A stretch of DNA of 64,000 nt from Hassallia byssoidea VB512170 (GCF_000817785.2 NZ_JTCM02000020.1:18733-82732), one strand, 5' to 3'; shown: positions 38,240 to 47,012, counted from the stretch's first letter. Notes: generated from the sequence alone by a model not told the origin. Program-made: numbers and translations.

Positions 38240-39598
38240 ATGTGTGGCATTTGTAATAGACGAGCTTTTTTAGCGACTACAACGGCGGCATTTGCTAGTG
38301 CTGTTCTTGGAGCAGAAGTCGCTGGTCAGCAGCCAACACACAGAGAACTAGACAATTCAAATAGCTCTTTTAAGCCACAATCCAACATTATAGCAGACAA
38401 CGTCCGTGCTGTTGGGTACAGCGATCTTGATGGTAGACCGGCATTCAAAATATCGATTCGTGAGCATAAAGGACGCTGGTATCTCTACACTGGTCACTTC
38501 TGGCATTCAGGTTGGTCAATCATTGATGTCACTGATCCAACCAAACCGAAAGTAGCTAAGTTTGTCGAAGGTCCAAAGAATTCGTGGACGCTCCAGATGG
38601 AACTTTCCGGCAATATCATGATTACGGCGCTGGAGCAAATCTTCCCTAACTTTGGTGGCAATCCTGCTAAACCCTTCGATGAAGGCGTGCTCATTTGGGA
38701 CATCAGCGATCCAGTTAACCCGCAAAAACTGGGACAGTTTCGCACAGGCGGAACGGGAACACACCGAAATTTCTACGCAGGCGGACGCTACATGCATTTG
38801 GCAGCCGGAATGCCTGGTTATGAAGGAAATATCTACGTCATTGTGGATATTAGCGATCCTGCTAGCCCACACGAAGTCGGACGCTGGTGGGTGCCGGGAC
38901 AGCACACGGCAGGTGGTGAGAAGCCTTCTGCGGAGTACATCTCGCACCACGGACCGCCCTATATCGTCGGCAACTTAGCATATCTGTCTTACGGTTCAGC
39001 CGGGATGATTGTTCTGGACATCAGTGACGTATCAAAGCCTCGACAGATTGGAAAACTGCCATTCAGCCCACCATTTCACTCGCGCTTTGGTGTACATAGC
39101 GTGCTGCCGTTGCCCGAAAAAGGAATTGCTTATGTTGCTTCCGAAGATGTGTCCTATGGTAAAGGACCAATGGCACACGCCTCAATTGTGGACATTCGCG
39201 ATCCAGAGAACCCTTTTCTGCTGTCCATCATGCCGCGCCCTGTACCACCAACCGGTTACGGCTACCGTGATTTTTCTGAGAAGGGCGGTTGGCAGGGACC
39301 CCATAACATCAATCATTTGCAACACAACCCAGATGTAGAAAAGCAGGGCGATCTATTGTACCTCGCCTACTTCAATGCAGGTCTACGGATTTTTGATGTA
39401 TCCCATCCACGCTTGCCGCAAGAGGTAGGTTACTTCATTCCACCCGATCCGAAAAAGCGCTTTGGTCCAATGCCTGAAGGTCGCTTAGTCGTGCAGACAG
39501 AGGATGTATTAGTTGATCGCCGTGGCTACATCTACATCACCCATAAGAATCAAGGTTTATGGATTCTCAAATATCAAGGGAGGAAACCGTCACAGTGA
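38240..39598 (+). CDS. Exported LVIVD-repeat beta-propeller protein
   Basis: 452 aa. The N-terminus NRRAFLATTTAAFASAVLG is a twin-arginine signal peptide of the NRRxFL type. Six LVIVD-type repeats follow, such as IIDVTDPTKP, LIWDISDP, VIVDISDPASP, IVLDISDVSKP, SIVDIRDPENP and RIFDVSHPRLP. Conserved histidines (HNINHLQHNP, SRFGVHSV) may bind metal, but this is inference. The stop overlaps the start of a small secreted-protein gene by 4 nt. Enzymatic role unknown. Confidence 0.85.
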   Translation: MCGICNRRAFLATTTAAFASAVLGAEVAGQQPTHRELDNSNSSFKPQSNIIADNVRAVGYSDLDGRPAFKISIREHKGRWYLYTGHFWHSGWSIIDVTDPTKPKVAKFVEGPKNSWTLQMELSGNIMITALEQIFPNFGGNPAKPFDEGVLIWDISDPVNPQKLGQFRTGGTGTHRNFYAGGRYMHLAAGMPGYEGNIYVIVDISDPASPHEVGRWWVPGQHTAGGEKPSAEYISHHGPPYIVGNLAYLSYGSAGMIVLDISDVSKPRQIGKLPFSPPFHSRFGVHSVLPLPEKGIAYVASEDVSYGKGPMAHASIVDIRDPENPFLLSIMPRPVPPTGYGYRDFSEKGGWQGPHNINHLQHNPDVEKQGDLLYLAYFNAGLRIFDVSHPRLPQEVGYFIPPDPKKRFGPMPEGRLVVQTEDVLVDRRGYIYITHKNQGLWILKYQGRKPSQ

Positions 39599-39777
39599 AG
39601 GCAATTTGGATTGCAGGCTTGACCACGTTGACACTCATTTATACCGTAAACCTGACCATTGCAGAGGGTGACGACGTTGTTTTTATGAAGTCTGAGCGTT
39701 ACGGAGTGGAAAACAATCCAGCCAAAGACTTGATGAACCAATTGTTAGAAAATCCATTACCCATTACCAATAAATAG
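39595..39777 (+). CDS. Small secreted protein translationally coupled to the LVIVD gene
   Basis: 60 aa from GTG 39595; the GTGA overlap with the upstream stop and a GGGAGG ribosome site about 11 bases before the start support coupling. Residues 1-22 form a signal peptide (AIWIAGLTTLTLIYTVNLTIA). The mature 38 residues include MKSERYGVENNPAKDL. The stop codon lies in a CCATTACC repeat, so the C-terminus may be shortened. No family is recognised. It probably acts with the propeller protein in the periplasm. Confidence 0.7.
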   Translation: MKAIWIAGLTTLTLIYTVNLTIAEGDDVVFMKSERYGVENNPAKDLMNQLLENPLPITNK

Positions 39778-39790
39778 ATTTAGCTAACAT

Positions 39791-39826
39791 TGCTCATGCT
39801 GTTAATTCACAGTATGAGCATTTTTT
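39791..39826 (+). terminator. Rho-independent terminator after the LVIVD pair
   Basis: A 12-bp stem beginning TGCTCATGCTGT (one wobble) with a six-base loop, followed by six T. Confidence 0.88.
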
Positions 39827-40507
39827 ATTCAGTTTATCTTCAAAATTAATCAATATATGGCGATTTTCAATTGATTTATATCAATTTCGTTTAAGTTATC
39901 ACAAAAAATCCTACCTCTTTCTTTGCGCCTAAAGCGGGAATTTTAAGCATGATTTTTCAAGCGAACTTGATATTATTTATAAAAGCACAAGATATTTCAA
40001 TTACGCATATTACACGCTTTTCCAGAAGCGCTATCAACACCACCTAAACCTTAAGCAAATCTTAAGATAATTCTTTTTGTAACTAAAAATACAGTTATTT
40101 GGGAATTTTAACTTTTTACTGCAAATACTACTTCTCCTGAAAGTTGATGCTTGATATCCCAGGAAAAAAAAGTTTAAATAACTGCAAATTACTTAATCTC
40201 AAGGCTTTATTGATGGGGATCAGCGGATATAGAAGTGTTATGCATTTGACAAAAATAATTTATATGTCTAAAGTTGGATGTGTTGAGTACGTAATGATTA
40301 AGATAATAAAACCACAAGAACATTTTATGAATTAAAACTTTTGTTGAAGATGATGACACAATATAGTCGTTTTTGTTAGATTGTGTCAAACCAGAAGCTT
40401 TACTGGTTGAATGGACACTTTTTTCTCATTTGCCTTAAGCCAGAAGATTTACTGGTTTAATTGACGGTTTTTATCCATAAAAAATTACTACATCAAGGGA
40501 TTTTAAA
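39827..40507. other. Long AT-rich region with a duplicated small hairpin
   Basis: No convincing ORF. ACCAGAAGCTTTACTGGT at 40390 and CCAGAAGATTTACTGGTT at 40440 are two related hairpins, 49 bases apart, in the leader of the zinc-ribbon gene. They may be regulatory or a small repeat. Confidence 0.55.
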
Positions 40508-40687
40508 ATGCAAATAGTACAAAAAATTCGTTGCCCAAACTGCGGTAGCGAAGGTGAAAGGCATTATCTTTCTCATAGTCAATTGACTCGGACACAATGC
40601 CCGACTTGTGACTACTTAATGGTATCTTGCACCCGCACTGGTAGAGTGATTGAGGCTTATGCTCCAGGTATTCTTGCTAGAAGGTAG
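40508..40687 (+). CDS. Zinc-ribbon microprotein conserved in cyanobacteria
   Basis: 59 aa. Two Cys pairs, CPNCGS near residue 9 and CPTCDY near residue 33, form a zinc ribbon. The rest reads SQLTRTQ and MVSCTRTGRVIEAYAPGI. I recognise the pattern from short cyanobacterial proteins sometimes mislabelled as a PriA fragment. It could bind nucleic acid or a partner protein. Single gene, followed by two palindromic repeats. Confidence 0.8.
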   Translation: MQIVQKIRCPNCGSEGERHYLSHSQLTRTQCPTCDYLMVSCTRTGRVIEAYAPGILARR

Positions 40688-40691
40688 AGGA

Positions 40692-40760
40692 GTAGAGACG
40701 TTCCGGTGGAACGTCTGTACGGGCAAGCGCGGTAGAGACGTTCCACCGGAACGTCTGTAC
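40692..40760. repeat. Two tandem copies of the GTAGAGACGTTCC palindrome
   Basis: Copies at 40692-40720 and 40732-40760, again 40 bp apart, with differing loops (GGT and ACC). Confidence 0.88.
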
Positions 40761-40790
40761 AAAAGTTGAAAAAAATTCCGCTCCTATTAA

Positions 40791-41921
40791 TTACTTTTTA
40801 CTTGTTCTTAGTTGTCCACAAGCTGCATCAGCTTCTAAGCCACGAGAATAGCGGACGCTAACAGCAATATTTTGCTGTTTGAGAACTGTAAGGAAAGCTT
40901 GTATGCGATCGCTATTTGGGCGTTTGTAATCGACTTCGCTGATAGGATTGTAGGGAATCAAATTAACGTGACTTTGAAAGCCTCGCAGACGTTTTGCTAA
41001 TTCTAATGCGTGTTCTGGTAAGTCGTTCACCCCAGCCAAAAGAACGTATTCAAAACTAACGCGACGTCCGGTGATTTCCACATATTCGCGACATTCAGCG
41101 AGTAAATCTTCAATTTTATAAGAATGTGCGCTGGGGATGAGTTGTTCTCGCAGTGCTTGGTTAGGTGCGTGGAGACTAACAGCGAGAGTAACTTGCAGAT
41201 GGTGTTGGGCTAATTGACGAATGCGATCGCGTATTCCCACAGTAGATAAAGTAAGCGATCGCTGTCCAATTCCCACATCTTTATTTAAAGATTTGATCGC
41301 ACCTAAAACATTATCTACATTTAACAACGGTTCGCCCATACCCATAAACACTACATGGCTAACACGTTGTTGAAAATCTTCTTGCACAGTTAAAACTTGA
41401 TCGACAATTTCATGGCGTGCTAAATTGCGCTTGTATCCACCCTTCCCAGTAGCGCAGAAATCACAAGCCATCGGACAACCGACTTGCGTAGAAACGCAAA
41501 CAGTCAACCTTTCGAGTGACTGACTACTTTCTCCTCCCCCTTGTCCCCCTTGTCCCCCTTGTCCCCCTATCCCCTTATCTCCCCACCGAAAAGTGGGAAT
41601 ACCAACAGCTTCAATTATTTCACCATCTGCCAATCGCAAAAGATACTTGACAGTGCCATCAGGGGCGACAGAGCGGTAATGTAGAGTTGAGCGTCCAATG
41701 GGGATTTCTGCAACTTCGGCACGCCATTGTTTAGAAAAGACAGAGATATCATAAAGATGTCGCACGCCTTTGTTATATATCCAATCATGTAGCTGCTTTC
41801 CTCTGTAAGCGGGTTGTTTTTGTTGCTGAACCCAAACCGTCAATTCCTCCAAAGAAGCGCCTAATAGTGGCGGAATCGAGATTTGTGCTTGGGGTGTGGT
41901 GATTGTGGCATTAGCAGACAT
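40791..41921 (-). CDS. rlmN: 23S rRNA/tRNA A2503/A37 methyltransferase RlmN, with repeat insert
   Basis: 376 aa radical-SAM enzyme. The cluster motif CPMACDFC is preceded by VCVSTQVG, and [10 protein letters not shown] and [13 protein letters not shown] are typical RlmN blocks. It makes 2-methyladenosine in 23S rRNA and some tRNAs. Residues about 109-133 ([17 protein letters not shown]) are an insert from GGGGGACAA repeats, between EAVGIPT-like sequence and [10 protein letters not shown]. The frame is preserved and the catalytic core is intact. Single leftward gene. Confidence 0.94.
   Translation of the reverse strand: MSANATITTPQAQISIPPLLGASLEELTVWVQQQKQPAYRGKQLHDWIYNKGVRHLYDISVFSKQWRAEVAEIPIGRSTLHYRSVAPDGTVKYLLRLADGEIIEAVGIPTFRWGDKGIGGQGGQGGQGGGESSQSLERLTVCVSTQVGCPMACDFCATGKGGYKRNLARHEIVDQVLTVQEDFQQRVSHVVFMGMGEPLLNVDNVLGAIKSLNKDVGIGQRSLTLSTVGIRDRIRQLAQHHLQVTLAVSLHAPNQALREQLIPSAHSYKIEDLLAECREYVEITGRRVSFEYVLLAGVNDLPEHALELAKRLRGFQSHVNLIPYNPISEVDYKRPNSDRIQAFLTVLKQQNIAVSVRYSRGLEADAACGQLRTSKK
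41521..41594. repeat. In-frame CCCCCTTGT nine-mer repeat inside rlmN
   Basis: About four units of TTGTCCCCC on the plus strand are read from the minus strand as GGQ tripeptides. Confidence 0.9.
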
Positions 41922-42002
41922 AGCATTTAGAAATTGGCATCGGATCTATATGGTAGGCGATCGCCGCTGCTAGTGTCTGGATTTATTACTTTAAGTAAGG
42001 TA

Positions 42003-42116
42003 GTGAGCGGTGAGCCAGCGCGGTCTTGGGGAGCCACTGCGTTCGACGGGTTTCCCGGCTTGAAGCATGTGGCGTGGTTTCCCCCATGAGCGACTGGCGA
42101 ACCCGAAGGGTTCACC
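42003..42116. repeat. GCCAGCGCG/GCGACTGGC palindromic repeat
   Basis: Contains GTGAGCCAGCGCGGTC, GGGTTTCCCGGC, GGTTTCCCCC and GCGACTGGCGAACCC. Related sequence lies at 57333 and 58110. Its end supplies the stop codon of the permease-kinase gene. Confidence 0.75.
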
Positions 42117-45012
42117 GCTCAATTGCAAGGCTTTTCTGCCGGATGGGAATTTCAATGCAAAACTCTGCACCAAATCCGGGTTGGGAAATACACTCTATTT
42201 TGCCCTTATGTTTATCCACCACAATTTGATAGCTAATTGATAATCCTAAACCGGTACCTTGTCCCACTGGTTTAGTTGTGAAGAAAGGGTCAAATAGTTT
42301 TTGTCTAACACTTTCGCTCATCCCCCCTCCATTATCTTTAATCGAAATAGCCACAAAATCGGGATTTAATAATTTAGTAGAGATAATAATTTTACTAAAG
42401 TTATTTTTATCTTCCGCTTTTTTTATTTGATTGTAATCATCGAGTGCATCAATACTATTACTTAATATATTCATAAATACCTGATTAAGTTGTCCGGCAT
42501 AACATTGAACTTTAGGTAAATCACCATACTCTTTGATAATTTCAATCGGTGGATGCTCAGATTTTGCCTTCAGACGACTTTGCAAAATTAATAGTGTGCT
42601 ATCAATACCTTCATGAATATTGACAGGTTTCATATCAGATTCATCTAGTCGCGAGAAATTGCGTAAAGTAAGGACAATCTCACGAATGCGATCTGTGCCA
42701 AATTTCATAGAAGAAAAAGTTTTGGGCATATCTTGCATCAAAAAATCAAAGTCAATTTCGGCGATGAAATCATTAATTTCTTCTGTAGTTTGGGGATAAT
42801 TGTTTTGATAAAGCTTAATTAAAGCGATTAGGTCTTGAATGTAGCTATCAATATGAGTCAAGTTGCCGTGGATGAAGTTAACCGGGTTATTAATTTCGTG
42901 TGCGACACCAGCAACAAGTTGACCGAGGCTGGACATTTTCTCAGTTTGAATTAACTGCGCTTGGGTGCGCTGCAAATCTTGTAGAGCAAGTTTTAATTTA
43001 GCCGCTTGTGCAGTAGCAGTAGCAGCCAATTCTTCCTTGATTTGCAAAGTTTGGCGAAGTTCTGCTTCAGCTTGCTTGCGCTGTGTGATGTCGCGTAGAA
43101 TAACAATATATTCTTGAATATTTTGATTGACTCTAGTGGAAATTGCCACATCAAGAATGCGGGAACGGCGTTTTAAAGTTTGTTCGCTACGGGTAGACCA
43201 ATTTTCTGGTTGATCGGGCAAATCAATAAGTAAATTACTCAGATGCAATTCTTGCAAATGATTGGTATCCATCTCCAAAAGCTGCAAAGCTGCTTTATTT
43301 GCCTTGCGAACAATGCCATTTTCATCTAGTAATAAAACGGCATCAAGAACCGTGTCCAGGGCAATTCTAAATAAGTGTTCTGCCTCATCCCGCGCTTCGA
43401 CAATCGAAGTAACTTGCAATAAACTTGTCCAGGATGCGATCGCAATTCCCACAAAAGCGATTGACATCACCAAAATAGCCAACAAATTCGTACTAGCTTG
43501 AATGGGAGCATCATCTAACCTAGCTCGGATCAGCCAACCGATCGCGGTCGCACCAGAAATCAATACGAGCAGAATAGATACTTGCAGCACGACAACATCT
43601 TTTTTGAGATCGTTGTCAAACAGCGATCGCCGACGTTTGATCCACCATGCAGGATGCATGAAAGCAAAGCTGACGCGACGGATAACCGCATCTGCTGCCA
43701 AAATAGTTAGGGGAAACAGAATGCTAATCAGCCAATCTCTCTTGCCTAGAGACAAACCCCCAACTATCAAGACAAGCAATTCTACCAGAAAAAAGCCCCC
43801 AGACCACCAACCCCATCGGACTTCTGGTCGTCCTCGCTGTAGCCAAAAAGCTAAATGGGTGATGGCGATCGCCGCAAAGTACCCCGTCCCACCCACCATC
43901 ACCACTTGAGTTACATTACCCCAACATAAGAATACCAGACTAATTAAAAATGTAAATATTAAAGCAGGTGTAAGCACGCCACGGCGAGACACAACCCCAA
44001 ACACAGGTGCCATGTGTCCATCTAGCGCTAGTTGATACAACACGCGGGGACACAGAGCAACCGCAGTCGCCAAACCCAGAAGGTTGCCACAGGCAATCAA
44101 CAGTGTCGCCAGAAACGAGGCTGAATGACCCCAGAATGGCTTGGCAGTTGCTAACAGATTCAAAAAAGTATCTTCGCCTAGTGCTGGTGTTGCCAACCGC
44201 ATCAGTACCCAGGAACTACCCAGAAAGAAAATCGGCATCAGCCAAGCAGTCCATGAGAGAAACTTCAAAGTTTTCTGCGGTTTTCGGCTATCAGCAACAA
44301 AAGCAGCAGCGCTTTCACAGCTATACACAATGTAGGTAGCGATGAAGTAGAACTTTGCCCAATCGCCAAAATTTAGAGACGTTGGATCAAAAGCAAGGTT
44401 AGGGGGGATAAGTCCAGGGCTATTTGGCGATAAAGCTAACCAACCGATACCTTGAACGCTGTAAGTTAGCGCGATCGCTGCTGCGGGAATCACTAAAAAC
44501 ATGTGCAGCAGCGCTAAAGCACGAGTGCCACTAAAAGCCACAATAAAAGGAAGCGTTGTAAACCCAACTTTCAGCAGCATCTCCGGACAAGCAATCCCCA
44601 AAGGCTTTAGGTTTGCTTGAATCAGATCCGTTAGCAAAATAGCATTCATCGCCGGTCCTGAAGCCCAGCCAATAAAGTATCCAATGGCTGCATAACGACC
44701 CAAACCAGGATACTTTTTTAACAACTTAGTGGTATAATTAGGCGTTCCCCCGGACATCTCTGGGAAATGCATCGCCATGCGTTTGACTTGCAAATTCAGC
44801 AGCATTCCCACGATGACGCACGGCAGCAAGACAAACATTGCTTTCGTTCCCAGCGCTGCATTGATCGGAACTGCAACACCTATCCAAGTAAGCGGGCTAG
44901 TCATGCTAAAGCCCCAGGTTTCCAAAGAACTGAGGCTGCGCGGAAGACGCATTTTCCGGTCCGGAAACATTATTGATGTTTCTAATTTGCTGTTATCTGT
45001 CTGTTTGAACAC
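42112..45012 (-). CDS. Amino-acid permease (APC)-PAS-histidine kinase fusion
   Basis: 966 aa. Residues about 30-450 have some 11-12 hydrophobic segments and an APC-superfamily N-terminus (LSSLETWGFSMTSPLTWIGVAVPI, then MHFPEMSGGTPNY). Two more helices lie near 480-545. A PAS domain spans about 555-670, with a coiled coil to 700. A kinase core follows with VAGVAHEINNPV (His near 706) and GQGTGLGLSISYQIV. This design suggests a transporter used as a nutrient sensor, comparable in principle to CbrA (SLC5 plus kinase) but with another carrier family. No response regulator is adjacent. The stop lies in a repeat. Confidence 0.9.
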   Translation of the reverse strand: MFKQTDNSKLETSIMFPDRKMRLPRSLSSLETWGFSMTSPLTWIGVAVPINAALGTKAMFVLLPCVIVGMLLNLQVKRMAMHFPEMSGGTPNYTTKLLKKYPGLGRYAAIGYFIGWASGPAMNAILLTDLIQANLKPLGIACPEMLLKVGFTTLPFIVAFSGTRALALLHMFLVIPAAAIALTYSVQGIGWLALSPNSPGLIPPNLAFDPTSLNFGDWAKFYFIATYIVYSCESAAAFVADSRKPQKTLKFLSWTAWLMPIFFLGSSWVLMRLATPALGEDTFLNLLATAKPFWGHSASFLATLLIACGNLLGLATAVALCPRVLYQLALDGHMAPVFGVVSRRGVLTPALIFTFLISLVFLCWGNVTQVVMVGGTGYFAAIAITHLAFWLQRGRPEVRWGWWSGGFFLVELLVLIVGGLSLGKRDWLISILFPLTILAADAVIRRVSFAFMHPAWWIKRRRSLFDNDLKKDVVVLQVSILLVLISGATAIGWLIRARLDDAPIQASTNLLAILVMSIAFVGIAIASWTSLLQVTSIVEARDEAEHLFRIALDTVLDAVLLLDENGIVRKANKAALQLLEMDTNHLQELHLSNLLIDLPDQPENWSTRSEQTLKRRSRILDVAISTRVNQNIQEYIVILRDITQRKQAEAELRQTLQIKEELAATATAQAAKLKLALQDLQRTQAQLIQTEKMSSLGQLVAGVAHEINNPVNFIHGNLTHIDSYIQDLIALIKLYQNNYPQTTEEINDFIAEIDFDFLMQDMPKTFSSMKFGTDRIREIVLTLRNFSRLDESDMKPVNIHEGIDSTLLILQSRLKAKSEHPPIEIIKEYGDLPKVQCYAGQLNQVFMNILSNSIDALDDYNQIKKAEDKNNFSKIIISTKLLNPDFVAISIKDNGGGMSESVRQKLFDPFFTTKPVGQGTGLGLSISYQIVVDKHKGKIECISQPGFGAEFCIEIPIRQKSLAIER

Positions 45013-45223
45013 AATTTTTATTTTTAGAGATGATTAAACGAGGTCGCCAACTCAAGAAAATCGCTCTTAAATTGCTGCGTGTTCCCCTATCCAATGTTTT
45101 GGAGAGTGGTTAAAAATGAAGTTTTGACGTGCAACTTCGTATTAGTATTCCCTTAGTTGTTTAATAGCTAACAACTTAGATAAATTCACTTACGGTTTTC
45201 AGTATTTACCGACAAACACGAAA
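45013..45223. other. Spacer upstream of the permease-kinase gene
   Basis: AT-rich and non-coding. It presumably contains the promoter for the leftward permease-kinase gene. Confidence 0.45.
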
Positions 45224-45264
45224 AAACCGGGTTTATGACCAATTTTCATCAATCAACCCGGTTT
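45224..45264. repeat. AAACCGGGTT inverted repeat
   Basis: AAACCGGGTT and AACCCGGTTT are ten-base arms 21 bases apart. A short dispersed palindrome. Confidence 0.75.
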
Positions 45265-45349
45265 ATGCAAAATTCGTAGTTTTTATCAATGACAGCAACT
45301 TGTGGCATTAAAACTTGCTACAGTCTAAAGCTACTTCTTGACAGAAAAA

Positions 45350-45703
45350 TTAACCAAAGGTTGAGCCATTCCAGCCCCACATATAACCTTTAGCATCCGC
45401 AAACTCAATATAAGTGCGATTTTTCGGTACACCTAACGCAGAGTTAATTTCTTGGCAAAAGTCCTGACTCATAGCTTGAGTTTGCTCTGATTTCATTGTA
45501 CCGACGCTCTTAATTTCAATGTAGCAAACTGGGTCTGTACTGCCAGCAAAGGTCATGGGAATTTCACCTTCAAAAGCTGTCATGATATAAGACTCCGGTT
45601 TGCCTGTATGCTTGGCTAACTTAGCTGATAAGCTTTTGAGCATTGCTTCAACTTCAGCTTTTGCCGGCGCAGATACAGAAGTTTGTACTTTAATTAAAGG
45701 CAT
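45350..45703 (-). CDS. MIF/tautomerase-family protein
   Basis: 117 aa. It begins MPLIKVQTSV, so Pro1 after Met removal would be the catalytic base of the tautomerase superfamily. It contains the MIF-like LAKHTGKPESYIM and NRTYIEFADAKGYMWGWNGSTF. The fold is a trimer of beta-alpha-beta units. Phenylpyruvate or dopachrome tautomerase activity is expected from the family. The physiological substrate in cyanobacteria is unknown. Heptamer repeats lie directly upstream of the start. Confidence 0.9.
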   Translation of the reverse strand: MPLIKVQTSVSAPAKAEVEAMLKSLSAKLAKHTGKPESYIMTAFEGEIPMTFAGSTDPVCYIEIKSVGTMKSEQTQAMSQDFCQEINSALGVPKNRTYIEFADAKGYMWGWNGSTFG

Positions 45704-45708
45704 GGATT

Positions 45709-45866
45709 TGTTGGTGGTTGGTGGTTAGTGGTTAGTTGTTAGTTGTTAGTGGTTGGTGGTTGGTGGTTGGTGGTTGGTGGTTGTTAAAAATACTACTCAC
45801 CCTATCCCCCTTGTCCCCCTTGTCCCCTTGTCCCCTTGTCCCCTTGTCTCCCCCCTCCCCCTCCCC
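45709..45866. repeat. TTGGTGG heptamers and CCTTGTCCC nine-mers
   Basis: About ten units of GGTTGGT/GGTTAGT are followed by a short unique gap and CCCCCTTGT repeats, between the tautomerase and cobM genes. Confidence 0.9.
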
Positions 45867-45872
45867 CCGTCC

Positions 45873-46721
45873 TCACTGCAAAGACGAGCGAAACAGATGA
45901 TTGTGTTCGGGATGATATAAATGCGATCGCTTTGCGACTCCTTCGGAGTATCGCGTTCCCACACTTTCCGAAAGTGCAGGACTAATTACGTATAATGTAG
46001 TACGAATCAGATTTTCCTCAATGGTACAATCTGCCATTTTGTCAAGGGGAACAACCATAATTTTTTCATCTTGCCAGCCGATTCGATAGCAAATTGCTAC
46101 TAGCGTATCATCTGGGTAGTGTTCTAGTAGTTTGGCTTGGGAAGACGCGACGTGACGCGCACTTAGATACAGACAAAGGCTGGCTTGATGTTGTGCGAGA
46201 CTGGCTAATTCTTCTGTTGGGGGGACTTGTGTACGTCCGCTGATGCGGGTGAGGATGATGGTTTGGACTAAACCAGGAACTGTTAATTCAACTTTAAGTT
46301 TAGCGGCAGCGGCTTGAAAAGCGCTGATACCTGGTATAACTTCAAAGGGAATATCTGACGAAGCCAAAAGCTGCATTTGCTCGTGGATGGCGCTATAGAG
46401 ACTAGGATCGCCAGAATGAAGACGAACGACTTTTTTATGCGATCGCACTCGTTCTATCATGATTGGCAAAATCTCTTCTAAAGTCTTATTCGCCGTTTGA
46501 ATAATCTCCGCATCTTCGCGGCAAAGTTCTAAAATCTCTTCAGGAATTAAAGAATCTGCAAATAAAATCACATCAGCACGCTTCAGCAGTTTCTGCGCCT
46601 TTACCGTTAGTAAATCAGGATCGCCAGGACCTGCTCCCACAATATACACTGCTGATTCTAACAAATGACCATACTCTTTTTTACTTGCATTGTCAGTATA
46701 ATTATTCATAAATAAGCACAC
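45873..46721 (-). CDS. cobM: Precorrin-4 C11-methyltransferase
   Basis: 282 aa. It has the SAM-dependent tetrapyrrole methylase fold: VYIVGAGPGDPDLLT near the N-terminus, LHSGDPSLYSAI, and FEVIPGISAFQAAAA. It methylates precorrin-4 at C11 in cobalamin synthesis. Residues about 254-266 (GTRYSEGVAKR) come from a palindromic element with CTCCTTCGGAG and look inserted before the normal ending LYHPEHNHLFR. Met5 is an alternative start. Single gene; other cob genes are not in the window. Confidence 0.93.
   Translation of the reverse strand: MCLFMNNYTDNASKKEYGHLLESAVYIVGAGPGDPDLLTVKAQKLLKRADVILFADSLIPEEILELCREDAEIIQTANKTLEEILPIMIERVRSHKKVVRLHSGDPSLYSAIHEQMQLLASSDIPFEVIPGISAFQAAAAKLKVELTVPGLVQTIILTRISGRTQVPPTEELASLAQHQASLCLYLSARHVASSQAKLLEHYPDDTLVAICYRIGWQDEKIMVVPLDKMADCTIEENLIRTTLYVISPALSESVGTRYSEGVAKRSHLYHPEHNHLFRSSLQ
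45922..45960. repeat. Palindromic element embedded in cobM
   Basis: Core GCGACTCCTTCGGAGTATCGC, an imperfect palindrome, is read in frame near the C-terminus of CobM. Elements with the same TCCTTCGGAG core lie near 61507. Confidence 0.75.
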
Positions 46722-46794
46722 GATAATTTAGCAAAAAATTTTTTTTGGGCATTTTTTCAGTATCCTTCCGGATAAATACTCTTTGCCTAGTAGA

Positions 46795-46853
46795 GATGAA
46801 TGGTAGATGCACCCTGGTTAAGCCCTAGAGAAAACTCTGGGGCATTTTTTATT
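46795..46853 (+). ncRNA. Possible small RNA with terminator hairpin
   Basis: A hairpin GCCCTAGAG/CTCTGGGGC followed by ATTTTTT points rightward, but no rightward gene ends here; the flanking genes cobM and lgt both run leftward. A short transcript ending here is possible. No known RNA family was recognised. Confidence 0.3.
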
Positions 46854-46889
46854 TTTGTTAGTGGTTTGTGGATAGTGGTTAGTGGTTTG

Positions 46890-46918
46890 GTAGAGACGTT
46901 CCGACGGAACGTCTGTAC
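46890..46918. repeat. GTAGAGACGTTCC palindrome
   Basis: Arms GTAGAGACGTTCC and GGAACGTCTGTAC. Same family as 9361-9389. Confidence 0.85.
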
Positions 46919-47012
46919 GGGAATTAGGAGTTAGGAGTTAGTTGGTGGTTGTCCCCCTTGTCCCCCTTGTCCCCCCATCCCCCCATCTCCCTAGTCCCTA
47001 GTCCCTAGTCCC
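46919..47012. repeat. TAGGAGT, CCCTTGTCC and CTAGTCC tandem repeats
   Basis: Short blocks of several repeat types. The CTAGTCC units extend into the 3' end of lgt and provide its stop codon. Confidence 0.85.

Noticed and set aside
40144..40389. Short ORFs of 60-63 aa on both strands
   Set aside because: AT-rich spacer, no RBS, no recognisable sequence.
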